A stretch of DNA of 64,000 nucleotides from Entophlyctis helioformis (taxonomy: Eukaryota; Chytridiomycota; Chytridiomycetes; Chytridiales; Chytriomycetaceae), in assembly GCA_025526915.1 (NCBI GenBank), contig JAHLKH010000055.1:62001-126000 (forward strand), read 5' to 3'. Below the pieces are notes generated by a model, which saw only the letters and a list, made by a program, of their open reading frames with translations, was not told the origin of the DNA and did not search any database. The position numbers and the translations under genes are program-made. This document shows, piece by piece, positions 17,001 to 28,609 of this stretch (its first letter is position 1; every line of letters begins with the position of its first letter).

Positions 17001-20000
17001 TCCACTCGCTGTGGTCCGCCTTGGCAACAACCTGGATCAGGCCGCCGCTGGTCGCCACAAACGTCGTGCGCATGATCGGGAACTGCGCGGCAACAGCGGC
17101 AAACGCCTTCTGCAGTGTCCCAATGTCCAGATCGCCGCGGATGTCCAGCACTGTCTGCACAACGTACTCGCTCGGGTCGCGCATCATCGCAGACAGGAAT
17201 CCAAGCTGCAGCGGCGTGACCGGGTACATGTCGTCCACATCAACCGGCCGCAGTCCAAGCACCGTGAGCGACTCAGACTCTGCCTCGGCAAGCGCAGACT
17301 CGGACGGCAGCAGCGGCACATCGGCAAGCACGCGGCCGCCGATCGTCGCAGCATCTGTGCAGTGCGCAACAATGCGCTGCATCCACACTGACCACTGCGT
17401 TGTCCATGACTCGAGCATCTCTGCCGTCATCATGAACTCTTCAGATGTCACAGCCAGCACAAGATCCGCTCCATAATGGCCACAGTTAATGGTGCATGGG
17501 TGGAACAGCTTGTCGTTTGGGTTGATGGACCAGGTCTCTTTGAGCGTCGTGTCCATGGCAAAGAACGCATCCTCGCCCTCGAGCGACTGGAACCGGCCGA
17601 GGTAGTTGAACGACACGCGATGGCCGGCATGCGACTGGACGGCTGCCGTGGCGTTGCTGGATGGCGCAAGGTGCTTGATGGCGCCATACGACAGTCCCTT
17701 GTGCGGCACACTGCGCAGCTTGTGCTTGACCTGCCGCAGCACGTCGCCAATGTGCGACTCGCGAGACGCCGTGAACATGGCTGGGTAGACCGTCGTGAAC
17801 CAGCCGACCGTGTTGGTGACGTCGAGACCGTCAGTCCACGGCTCGCGTCCGTGGCCCTCGAGATCGATGCACAGCTGGTGGCTGCCGTTGCTGTCTGCCG
17901 ACGACCGCACATCGGCCAGTGCGAGTGTGAGCGCAGCAAGCACAATGTCCTGGATGTTGGTGCCATACGGCATGTTGGCGGCATCCAGCTGGCTGGTGAT
18001 CGATGCATCCACGATGCCGCGACTGTTGTGCACCGTGGATGCCACGAGAGCACCATCGGCAGACGCCACATCGGGCTGCTGACCAAAGCCGTCGTCGCGA
18101 CCCATGTATGCGTCCCACTTGGCAATGCTGGCGGCATCGAGCTGGGCCGCAAACTCGGTCTGCTGCTCTGACCACGTCTTGAACGAGAGCGTCTTGGGCG
18201 GCAGCGAGCCGCCAGTCAGCAGCGTCTGCAGGTCGTCCAGCAGGATGCGCCACGACACGAGATCCACGACCAGATGGTGTGCTGTGAACAGCAGACGCTG
18301 CGTGCCGTCAGGAAGACCAAACAGCGATGCTGCAAAGACAGGGCCGTCGGTAAGGGACAGCGACTGCTGCACGCTGCGAACGGCGGCCTCGAGGTCGTCG
18401 GCAGAAGCAAGCGGCACAAACGGCACGTTGACGGCGGGAATGGCGACAGGTGCCAGGATGTGCTGCGACCAAGCGATGGCGCCAGATACAGCATCCACAG
18501 TGCGCGTGTATCGTGTGCGGAACACGTCGTGGTGCGTGGCAAGTGCAGCGATGGCCGAGCGCAGAGACGCAGCGTCGAGGGCATCGCGTGGCTTGACAAC
18601 AAAGCCTTGGTTGAAGTGGTTGATGTCCAGCCACGGGTGGTTGAAGAACTTGTGCTGGACGGGCGTCAACGGCACAGGGCCAGAGACTGGCGCAAACAGC
18701 TGTGCGTCATCGACGGTGGCAACGATCTTGGCGGCGGTAGTGAGCGACGACAGCCGGGGCGACTTGAAGATCTGGGCAGTGGTGACAGCGAAGCCGGCGG
18801 TTTTGGCTTTGGAAACAAGACGAATGGCCGAGATCGAGTCGCCACCAAGTGCAAAGAACGACGTGTTGCGGCCGATCGACTCGACTGGCACACCAAGCAC
18901 ATCGGCCCACACGGCTGCCATGCGCATCTCGGCATCGCTCGACAGGCTCTCGACAGCAATCACAACGTCCATGGCGGCGAGTGCCTTCTTGTCCGTCTTG
19001 CCGTTGGCGTTGGTCGGCATGGCGTCCAGTCCCACAAACACGGCCGGCACCATGTACGCTGGCAGGTGCTCCGACACCACATCACGCAGCTCGTCGGCGT
19101 CAATGTCGGCCGGTGTCACAAAGCCAACCAGGTGCGTCTTGTCCTTGACGATCGCTGCGGCTGCCGTTACACGCGGTGCTTCATCAGTGCGGCTGCAACC
19201 TCGTCCAGCTCAATGCGGTATCCCTTGAGCTTGACCTGGTCGTCGCGGCGTCCAATGATCTCGAAACGGCCGTCGGGAAGCATGCGTCCGAGATCGCCCG
19301 TCTTGAACATGCGGCTGCCACACTTGGCTGCAAACTCGCTGCTCGCAAACGGATCGGCCAGGAACTTGTCGGCCGTCATCTCGGGAAGGTTGATGTATCC
19401 AGGCGACACGCCAATGCCGCCAATGAACATCTCGCCCATCACACCAGCAGGCACGCGACGCATCTGCTCGTCCAGGATGTACGACGAGGCATTGGTGACT
19501 GGAGTGCCAACAGACACGTCCTCAAGAGCACCAATACTTGCAACGTGCGAGATGATGGACAGCTCCGACGGTCCGTATGCATTGACGAAAGTGGCCTTGG
19601 AAGCCCACATATCCTTCAACACCTGGGGACAGACTTCGCCAGCGACAGTTGCATACTTGAGTCGGGGATAGTCGGCGGGGCTTCCAAGCTGAGCGAGACC
19701 CGTTGGTGTGATCATCAAGACGTCGACCGTCGGGATCTTCTCGAATACGTCATCCGTACGCATCACAAGCGTGCATCCGTGGCACAGCGATCCCCACACT
19801 TCCCATTGGCAGACGTCGAATCCAATGGCCATGAACTGCATGACACGGGCACGAGACACACATCCGATCTTGGGCGACGTGAGCGCAATGACGTTGACGG
19901 CACCGGCGTGCGGCACTGGCACGCCCTTGGGGTTGCCCGTCGAGCCTGATGTGTACACGATCATGAACACATCCGATCGAGATGCGGCGTGCTGCATGTC

Positions 20001-23000
20001 AGCCGATGCCTGGAATGCGACAACGTCCTTGGTTGATGCGGCTGTCTTGAGAGCATCGGCCGACACCATCACAACTCGCACGGTGGATGGCAGCTGCAGC
20101 TTGTCAATGTGCTCTTGTTCAGACTCGGTCGACAGCACAACCGTCACGCCTGCATCGGCGAGAATGAACCGGATGCGCTCGGCTGGGAACTTGGAGTCGA
20201 GCGGCACAATCGTCGCGCCAGTCTTGAGCACAGCGAGCAGTGCAAGCGGGAACTCGAGGCACCGCTGCATGATCACTGCGACGCGTGAGCCAACGCCAAT
20301 GCCGCCAAGTGCGACGATCTGGTTGGCAAGCAGAGTGCCGCACTTGTCCATCGCGCCATACGTGATCGACTCGTCGCCATACTCGACGGCCGTCCAGTCG
20401 GGATGCTCGACAGCGCGTGCCTCGAAGCCGCGGTGCACTGCCTCGTATGGCAGATCGACCAGCGGTCCGAAGCTGTGTGCGCCGAGCAGCTGCGTCTGAG
20501 CAGGCGACAGATCCCACAGCGGCTCGATCGATGACTTGGATGCGACTGCAGATGCAAGCTGGCCGACCGTGAAGTCAAACTCGGCCAGGATCGACGACGC
20601 CTGCATGTGTGACAGCTGCTCAAAGTTGTACTTGACCTTCATGCCAAGAGTTGTCTCACTTGGGTAGAGAATGAGCTCAAACGCCAGACCAGGTGACCTT
20701 GACTCGCTACCAAGGTCGTTGAGTTGCGTGAATATGTCCGAATCGCTAACCTCCATTGGCATGTTCTCAAACACAAACAGTGTCTGGAAAAGCTTGGCGT
20801 CCGACGCGAGACCGCTCCACTTCTGCACATCGATCAGTCCCGTGTGCGAGTGCGGCAGCATCTGTCCGTGGTCCGACTGCACGGCACGAAGCACATCGGC
20901 TGCATCAGTGGTGTCCGACTCGATGCGCACTCTGCACGGCACGGTGTTGATCATGGCTCCAACAATGCTGCAGTCAAGGATGCATGTGCAAGTGTCAGTC
21001 ATGGGTCATGCACACAAGCCACAAGCAGCAACAACAGCATGCGACTCACCGATCGGCACCAGCAACGGGAATGTCACGTCCCGACACGACCTGGCCAAAC
21101 ACGACATCGCTGGATCGCGTGTACTTGCGCAGCGTCATGGCCCATGCCGCCTTGAGGAACGCGGCCGCTGTGACGCCTGCCGCCTTGCACGCCGCCTGCA
21201 TCTGCGGCATCGGCAGGCTGCACTCGAGCGACAGCGGCTTGTCCTCAGAGGCGTCCTCAGAGTCCCACTTGCCGAGCGACAGTGGCTCGGCTGGTGCAAC
21301 ACCAGCAAGGTACTCGCGCCAGAACGACTCGGTGGCGGCTGCATCCTGTGCGGCGATGTAGTCCACCACAGACCGGAATGCGGGTCGCTTAGCAAGAGGC
21401 GCGCCAGCATAGGCAGTTAGAAGATCGTTGATGATGTGTGGCATGGACCACCCGTCAAAGAGCGTGTGGTGGATCGTGAGCACAACAACGGGATGCGAGT
21501 CGTTCGTGTGGGTCAGCAGCGACAGGCGGATCCAGTGCTTGTCGCCGACGGCAAAGCCACGAGCCTTGTCTTGGTCGAGGAACGCGGCAATGTCCATGTC
21601 GGCTGTGAGAGCGACACGCTCGAGTGCAACATCACGCTCGTTGATCTGCGGCCGCACAACCTGCACAATGCCACCAGTCGATGTCGGCACAAACGATGTG
21701 CGCAGGATGGCATGGTGCTGCACGAGCGTGCGGAATGCCGCCTCGAGTGCAGCCACATTGATGGTAACCTTTGCCTGAACCACAAACTGGTACAGGTACA
21801 TGGTGCGATCCTGAATCGTCGCTGCAACCATGCCAGATTGCAGCGGTGTGGCTGGGAATACGTCCATAGTCGATGCATCCACTCCGAGTTGGTCGGTCCA
21901 GTCGTGCTTAATCTCGGCAAGGGTTTCAGTACTTTCCAGGTTGTTTGCAGTTTGTCAGCCTGCTGTGCACCTTCATATCTGGATAAACTGAACAGGTACT
22001 CACGCGACGTTGACTGGAGGCCACTCCTCAGTCTCAACCATTGAGTTTCTGCTCTCGGCGACAAGCTGTTCCAGCGACTTTGAGTGCAGAATCTGAGACG
22101 TTGAGACATTCAAGCCAAGCTCTCGCGACCGGGACGCCATCTTGACGGCCGAGATGGAGTCGCCGCCCAGCTCAAGAAACGAGCTGCTCTTCATCAGCTC
22201 CTTCTCGTTGATGCCGAGCACCTCCGCGTAGATGGCCTTGAGCTCGTCGGGCATGCCTTTCATGTCGCCCATACTCATGTCCATGCCCATGTCCATGCCC
22301 AAGTTGATGCCAACGACCGGAACATTGTCTTGATGTTTGGTAGCTTGCATCGGCGGTAATGAAAGAGCAGGTGGTTGTGCATGTCAGGACATTGGCAATG
22401 GAGCGAGCAGCAGCGGATAGCACCGGCACGAACCTGCGTGATCGGCGTTCTGCTCCGCCGTGCCAAAGAGCAAGCGCCAGAGAGGCTGCTGTTTGGTGCC
22501 GTTGCCTTCGATATCCGAGTCGCCTTGGGCAGCCGACGCCACAAAAGTGCCACCAGTCGCGAGCGTGGCCAGACAGTCGACAATGGCATCAAAGGCGGTA
22601 TTACCGCTGGTCGATGGTGTCGGGCGACCTGCAGACCTGCAAGTAGGCTTGTGGCCGCATTCCCTGGCGCGGGCTGGCCGCACGCAGCCGACTGCTGCCG
22701 CTCCGAAACTGCCGCGAGCAGCTCCTCGTGGCTGTAGATCGGCCACGCGGCCGCACCAGATACACCGCGTATGGCCTGATTGTGGCAAAACATCAGTCCG
22801 CGATCCGGAAAGGGGGCCAGTGCCACCATGATCAGACTGGGGTCTCGTGAGCGTACCTTGGTGGTATTGGTCGACAGATCCAAGCCAGAGTCGGCAATCT
22901 TGTCTTCTGGCGCACTGGCCTGCAGGCCGTCGCGCACAAGACAATACGCCTCGACATGATCAATGGCATGCATCCCCTTCATAGCACCGGTATGGCCAAA

Positions 23001-23251
23001 CAGGTCGACTCCACTGGCACAAAGTCGCATTTAGCCCTGACCACAGCGAGGGCAGTCACAGACATGGCAATTGAATCATCCACGCAGATGGCAATGGGCA
23101 AGCCGGCCGACGGGATGGTGGTTTCTCTGGCGAGCGACGCTGCCAGGACACGGGCACACGTAGAGATCTGGCCAAATGTGAGTTGGTCATTGCGCTCACT
23201 GCACACAGCTGCAGTGGCAGTCGGATCGCTGATGCTCGCAAGAAAGTCCAT
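13310..23251 (-). CDS. Nonribosomal peptide synthetase: partial A-T / C-A-T-E / C-A-T / FSH1-like hydrolase
   Basis: Domain order on the minus strand, approximate positions: partial adenylation domain 23251-22384; T1 22240-22060 (LGGDSISAVKM); C2 21880-20530 (IHHTLFDGWS); A2 20465-18990 (YTSGSTGNPKG, GYRIELDEV); T2 about 18843 (LGGDSISAIRL); epimerase 18690-17290 (HHLVVDLVSWRILL, VGWFTTVYP, FNYLGRF); C3 17235-15840 (QHSVTDGWS, first His replaced by Gln); A3 15810-14300; T3 14290-14080 (LGGNSLNAIVL); then a serine hydrolase, 14015-13310, with nucleophile GFSQGAM and GHDIPRD. Introns: 21932-22003, 20968-21049, 16771-16862, 13811-13878, plus unresolved ones in the first A domain. Frame changes at 19175 and 14456 are one-base homopolymer differences between modules 2 and 3; others lie near 23000, 13977 and 13400. 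The enzyme should join at least two amino acids, the first epimerised to D. The product cannot be named. Confidence 0.92.
22384..23251 (-). other. Truncated adenylation domain of the NRPS loading module
   Basis: Starts MDFLASISDPTATAAVCSE, with LTFGQIS and later AICVDDSIAMSVTALAVVRA matching the N-terminal A1-A2 region. MHAIDHVEAYCLV and NTAFDAIVDCLATLATGGT resemble the regions before A3 and at A4. Motifs A5-A10 are absent: the space to T1 is too short (about 870 nt with introns, against 1,500 nt for a full domain). No YTSGSTGxPKG loop is seen. The domain therefore probably cannot adenylate a substrate. Confidence 0.6.
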
Positions 23252-23351
23252 ATTGCTCGTACTGATCAATAGGGGACAAATCCGTGCCGACATCCACCTC
23301 GGTTTTCCCCACGGATCCGCATTCCAGGTTTGCCCTCAGTACTGCACAAGC
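23252..23351. promoter_or_regulatory. Shared promoter region between NRPS and acyl ligase
   Basis: About 100 bp separates the two divergent start codons (minus 23251, plus 23352). No clear TATA box is visible. If the NRPS uses the upstream Met at 23293 the gap shrinks to 58 bp. Confidence 0.4.
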
Positions 23352-25195
23352 ATGGTTTTCACGTCCGCCTACACCGACATTTCCGTCCCCGAGATCGATG
23401 CCGCTTCGTTTGTGATCGACTCTGAGCGCTTCCAGGCCAACCCGGACAAGCCAGCCCTGATTGATGCCCTCACCGGCAAGTCGCTCAGCTTCCAGCAGGT
23501 CCGCGACCAGTCGCTGGCGTTTGCCACCGGCCTCAAGACAGATCTTGGACTTGCTGCGTGGTCGGTTGTGGCACTGTACAGCGCCAACAATATCGACTAC
23601 TCGTCGCTTGTTTACGGCACTCTCCTTGCTGGTAAGGGCAGCCACGGCATGCATGGCATCCTGCACACTGCTGATCTTGCCTCGCATCGCCTCGCATCGC
23701 GTCGTATCTTCCAGGCTGCACGGTGACGACCGTCAACTCGACCTACACCATCGAGGAGCTGCTCTACCAGCTCAAGGACTCGGCCGCCTCGGTCCTCATT
23801 GTCGACAAGGACACGCTCGCCAACGGTCTTGCTGCTGCCGAACAGGCTGGCATCCCTGCTGCCCGCGTGTTTGTGATTGCCCCCGAGGCCATCGAGTCTG
23901 TGCAGCCCGTCTCGTCGCTCTTCTCGACGGCGCCGTACACAAGGTCGCTTCACGGCCGATGAGCTTGCCCACAAGCCTGCGTACCTCACCTACTCGTCCG
24001 GCACGACCGGCAGGAGCAAGGGCGTCGTCACATCGCACCGCAACATGGTCGCCAACGTGCTCCAGACGCTTGCCTTTGTGGACGAGTACCAGATCGAGAA
24101 CGATGCCTGGATCGGATTCCTGCCGTTCTTCCACATGTATGCTCTGCAGTTGCTCATCCACCTGGTCCCGCATGCCGTAAGTCACGTCGTATCTTGCTGC
24201 AATGTCTGGCTGCCGCTCATCGCCACCATCTTTGATTGGCTGTGCTACAGGGCATCCCCGTGTCCGTCATGTTCAGGTTCGACATGCTCCTCTTCCTCAA
24301 GACGATGATGACGCACAAGATCCGCACGGCCCTCATTGTGCCGCCCGTCGCTCTGGCCTCGCCCGCCACCCGATCGTCGACAAGTTTGACCTGTCGCCCT
24401 CTCGCGCGTTGTGACTGGCGCTGCCCCCTTCCCTGCCGCCATCTCCGAGACGATCGCCAAGCGTTTCGGTGTTATTTCGGTGCAGGGCTATGGTCTGACC
24501 GAGACGACGCCGTTCATCAGTCTGTGCCCGCTCAAGAAGCCTGTGCACGGCTCGATTGGTGTGCTTGCACCCAACATCGAGGCTCGCCTTGTCGACCCCG
24601 AGACTGGCAAGGGTGAGTCATGGCTGTCCATCACGCGTCTGTTGGTGATGGTCGCGTCGAAGCTTACTCTCTTCGTCCATCCATCCATCGATCAGACGTT
24701 GGTGCTGGCGAGGCTGGCGAGCTCTGGGTTCGTGGCCCCAACGTCATGGTGGGCTACCACAACAACCCCGAGGCCACAGCCGCCTCGATCGATGCCGATG
24801 GCTACTTCCACACTGGCGATGTGGCGGTCATCTCCGCCGATGGCCATCTGACCATTGTTGACCGTCTCAAGGAGCTCATCAAGTACGCTGGTCTGCAGGT
24901 GCCTCCTGCCGAGCTTGAGGGCAAGCTCCTCATGCATCCCAAGATCGCCGATGCGGCCGTCATTGGCCGTCCCGACGAGGCTGTGGGCGAGCTGCCCCTC
25001 GCCTTTGTGGTGCTCAAGCCAGAACAGACAGCCACCGAGGCTGAGATCCAGACGTTCATTGCTGACCATGTTGCCCAGCACAAGCAGCTGCGTGGCGGTG
25101 TGCAGTTCATCGACGCCATCCCGCGTGCTGCGTCTGGCAAGATCCTGCGCCGTGTGCTCCGCGACAAACTTGCCGCTGGCTCTGCCCAACAGTGA
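23352..25195 (+). CDS. Acyl-CoA / 4-coumarate-CoA ligase-like adenylating enzyme
   Basis: An ANL-superfamily enzyme: ATP plus a carboxylic acid gives acyl-AMP, then acyl-CoA. Exons: 23352-23631, 23715-24176, 24251-24612 and 24696-25195. The AMP-binding loop YLTYSSGTTGRSKG is complete, followed by FLPFFHMYAL, VQGYGLTETTPF, YFHTGDVAVI, DRLKELIKYAGLQVPPAELE and the catalytic PRAASGKILRRVL. About 530 residues, ending LAAGSAQQ without a peroxisomal SKL signal. The frame changes at about 23945, 24357 and 24405 without splice signals, and conserved protein continues on both sides, so one-base errors are likely. It is divergent from the NRPS, about 100 bp start to start, which suggests shared control. 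It could supply an acyl starter to the NRPS, but a general fatty-acid or phenylpropanoid role is equally possible. Confidence 0.88.
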
Positions 25196-25405
25196 TGCTG
25201 ATCGACGATGACCGGCAGACTGCAGACCATGACAGCCAAGGCGGCTGCTGTTGCCCATCACACCCCTATGCCAAGCTTGGTTGTTTCGAGTGCCAGACCG
25301 TTTATTCTCATTGGCAATCGTTGCAATACACTAAATGTGGAAGGGGGGTGATGATAGTATGTAGAAGGTAACAGACCGATCAAGCCAGGTAATATGCTCG
25401 ATCGC

Positions 25406-27083
25406 TTAGTTGGCCTGCTTGGCAGCAAACTCAACGTCGGACTTCTTGGCACCGGTAGAGCCAAAGAGCTCGTCCATCTCCTCGAGCGACTTGCCCATGG
25501 TCTCGGGAACGAAGACGTAGACAAAGAGCGCCATGAGCATGCCGGTCGAGCCGAAGATGAGGTAGACGAGGAAGTCGACCTTGGCAATGATCTTGGGGGT
25601 GATCTTGGCAATGACGGCGTTCCACGACCAGTTGGAGATGGTCGATACACCGGTGCCCTTGGCGCGGACACGGAGCGGGAAGATCTCGGACTGGTACACC
25701 CACACAACGGGACCCCAGGTGGAGGCGAAGAAGAAGAAGAAGAAGTACACCGAGAAGATGGCGAGCCACGCGAGGGCGGGGGTGGTCTTGGACAGACCGA
25801 CCCACAGGCAGACCGAGAAGTGCGAGAGACCCATGCCGACACCACCAAAGAGCAGCAGCTTGCGGCGGCCGATGCGCTCAATGAGGTACATGCCCGGGAA
25901 CGTGGCGACAAAGTTGATAAAGTTGGACGCGAGCGGGAACGTGAGGCGGGCCTGGCGCTCGTCGATGCCCATGCGCTCGAACAGGTTGGACTGGTAGTAC
26001 AGGATGACGTTGATACCGGTCCACTGCTGGAAGAACTGGAGCATGATGCCGAGGAACACGCGGTTGATGATGCCGGGACGCATGAGCTCGGGCCACGAGG
26101 CGGTGCCGACCTGGCGCTCGAGCTCGACGGCAGACTTGATCTCGCGGTACTCCTCCTGCACGGCCGCAGACGCAACGTCGAGCGAGCGCAGCTTGGCAAG
26201 CACGGCAATGGCCTCGGTGTCGCGGTCGCGGTTGGCGAGCCAGCGGGGCGAGTACGGCATGAAGACCATGATGATCATGAGGATGACACCGGGGATCATC
26301 TGCACACCAAGGGCCGCACGCCACTCAATGTCGCCCTTGCCCTCGGCGGTCAAGATGATGATCGAGTTGATGACCGAGGCGACAAAGATGCCGATGGTGA
26401 TCATGAGCTGGTAGACCGTGATGAGGCGGCCACGGATGGCAGTCGGCGCAGTCTCGGAGATGTACAGTGGCACGGACATGGACATGATGCCGACACCAAA
26501 GCCGGCAACCAGGCGGCCGGCGTACAGGAACGGGACGTTGGTGGCAATGCACTGGAAGACGGAGCCGAGCGTGAAGAAGAAGCCTCCAACGAGAATCGAC
26601 CACTTGCGGCCAAGACCGTCGGCCATCATCGACGCGAGGAGAGCACCGAGAGCGCAGCCAATGAGGAAGGTGAACGTGATCCAGCCGGTGACGTCCTCGG
26701 CGTAGCCCGTGCAGGCGGCGGGGTAGTTGTCGGGCGTGCACTCGGCCCAGGCGCCCTTGTCGTTGAGGAACTTGTAGCCAAAGTAGCTGGCGAACGACGT
26801 CATGGACAGAACCTGACTGTTGGTGGTGGCAGGTTGCGTGGAGGCGAGAGGACGGACAGATCGTGTGCACAGCGAGTGGGCACAGCGAGTGGGCAGGCAG
26901 TGTCAGTGGCTGGCAATGGCAGACTGCCGCTGGATCACGCAGGCGGCACAGCGAATGGCAGAGCGAGTGGCAGCGTTCAAGAGCATGGCGTGCGTACCCA
27001 ATGACACCGATCTCGTAACCAAAGAGCAGACCGCCGACACCGGCGGCGAAAGCAACGACGAAACTGTACGTGTTGGTCGCCAT
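25406..27083 (-). CDS. MFS sugar transporter (sugar porter family)
   Basis: A plasma-membrane hexose-type permease. Two exons, 27083-26998 and 26817-25406, split by a 180-nt intron (GTACGC...CAACAG) directly after the first-helix motif GGLLFGYEIGVIG. Twelve helices are expected in about 500 residues. Sugar-porter signatures are all present: GRLVAGFGVGIMSMSVPLY, PYSPRWLANR, QQWTGINVILYY, ERIGRRKLLL and VPETMGKSLEEMDELF, the last a PETKG variant. No frame breaks, in contrast to neighbours. The start MATNTYSFVVAFAAG is typical of the fungal family. Its 3' end faces the acyl ligase 3' end 210 bp away. The sugar specificity cannot be told from sequence. Confidence 0.94.
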
Positions 27084-28240
27084 TGAGCTGGTTGTTGAGC
27101 TGCTGTGACTGACTGGAGAGCACGACAGGGCGGGATGCCGGGCTGGCTTTATATGCCGGCGACTCTTGCAGGAGAGGCGTCGGCTGGCTGCGCGAGAGTG
27201 ACTGACGCAGCGGAACGGGCGGGCAGGCGTGACACTGGCTGGCGGACGCATTTCCCGCCCGCTGACAATGCTGTTTGCTCTGCCGCTCGCTCCTGTTGCA
27301 GGCGCATCGGCGTGCCATCGGCGTGCCATCGGCTGCTCGTGGCTGCCGTTTGCATGTCATCTGCAACGCGTTCTGTGCACATTTGTGCGAGGCTGGCGGG
27401 AAATGCGTCCGCCCAAACGTGGTCAGCCGACGCATGTGACATCTGGCTGGCTGGCTTTCAACTGGCTGGCTGGCTGGCTGGCTGTCTGGCTGGCTGCAAG
27501 GTGCCGGCAGTGTTGCATCACTGCCTGTCACAGATCCGACGCTGTGCAGGCTGGTGCTGCTCTGCTGCGAGTGTGCAGCCAGCCAGCCAGCCAGCCAGTC
27601 GGAGTCGGAAGGGCTGGCTGGCACGCAGACCGACTGCGAGCGGCTGGACTGGCTGCACTTGGACGCGCAGCTGTGTGCCAGCAGCGGGATCCCAGTGCAC
27701 AGGCAGTCTCTGTGGCGGCTGATCGCTGCTCGTGTCGCCTCGGCACATCGGCATCCATCGCCCACTGCGCCACACTGCCGCCCACTGGCTGGCCTGGCTG
27801 GACTGGCTGGGCTGGCTGGATCGCAGTGCCGCCTGCAGGTGAGAGCGGTGCCAGCAGATGGCGTGTGCCACAACCCATCGATGCCGTCGGTCTGGCAGCG
27901 TGGACAGGCGCACGTTCTGTCCGCCGCTGCTGCTCCCTCGTGACGTGTGCCACACCGCAGCTGCCATCTCCGCCCATCCTGAAAGGCTCGCTCGTCGGAT
28001 CTGCGTCTCATCGTCGCCGGCCTCGCTGGCCCTGCTGGTCTCGTGATGCTCCCTTCCGGGTCGAGCCACTCGTGCCATCGATGGCGGCCAGATCCGTCAA
28101 CGATCCATGCAGTGGCACGTTCGTCTTGGCCAGCTGCCCCTCCTTCTCCTCCCACCACCGATCGAGCAGCAGCTTCTCAGCGACGAGCGGCTTTCACTGA
28201 GCAGGCAGCATCATGCAAGGCACCAGCAGCCGACCAGATC
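27084..28240. other. Intergenic region with CTGG/GCCA tetranucleotide tracts
   Basis: No gene is supported. The stretch is dominated by scattered CTGG/TGGC tetranucleotides, notably 27446-27495, 27574-27600 and 27780-27825, which keep frames open on both strands without domain content. A perfect inverted repeat (27241-27259 and 27395-27413) stands out and is listed separately. The proximal part should hold the promoter of the sugar transporter. Confidence 0.6.
27241..27413. promoter_or_regulatory. 19-bp inverted repeat containing E2F-like TTTCCCGCC sites
   Basis: The left arm 27241-27259 reads GGCGGACGCATTTCCCGCC; the right arm 27395-27413 is its exact reverse complement. Each arm carries TTTCCCGCC, the E2F/DP consensus form, in opposite orientation 135 bp apart. 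It lies 160-330 bp upstream of the sugar transporter start. A regulatory role is inference. Confidence 0.45.
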
Positions 28241-28503
28241 AGTGTCGAGTTGCTGCTGCTGCTGCACTCACAACAGCAGCACTGCTTCGTCGCAGTATCC
28301 TTGGCTTCAAGGACGCAGTATGAGCGTGGAAATGGATTCAATCGCAACCCCTTTGAGCACGCTTGCATCGACGTTGCAGCCAGAGACGCTGCCCTGCCCG
28401 CCAAGAACGTGTGGTTCATGCCAGCGCAAACACCGCATCGGCGCATGTGAGAGATGCTCGCTATCAGCAGCGAGTTGAACACCACACTAGCGACCAGACC
28501 CAC
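28240..28503 (-). pseudogene. Relic of a rhodopsin-class GPCR (TM1 and TM3 fragments)
   Basis: On the minus strand, LVASVVFNSLLIASIS matches helix 1 of the intact receptor at 28610-30124 (CGVVLNLLLIASIAG). NHTFL followed by NVDASVLKGVAIESIST (in a second frame) matches its ENTFL and NVDAGVIKGLAITSIA around helix 3. Helix 2 is deleted and the fragment ends in a stop. It is a degraded tandem copy. Confidence 0.6.
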
Positions 28504-28609
28504 AGTAGCGGATGCTCAAAAGTGTCCGCGGCATTTCCAGGCGAGTTCTAACGCAGAGGCCCAGATCCTTGGCTGCAGACACGATCTGGATGCAATGCCC
28601 CATCCACCT

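Noticed and set aside
13904..20499. Long plus-strand frames opposite the NRPS
   Set aside because: Antisense shadows; the minus strand carries all conserved C, A, T and E motifs.
25394..27004. Plus-strand open frame of 536 codons opposite the sugar transporter
   Set aside because: Antisense shadow of a strongly coding exon; charged repetitive composition, no domain.
26977..28158. Minus-strand open frame of 393 codons upstream of the sugar transporter
   Set aside because: It overlaps the first transporter exon in another frame and is kept open by CTGG repeats; composition is Ser/Arg/Cys-rich without motifs.
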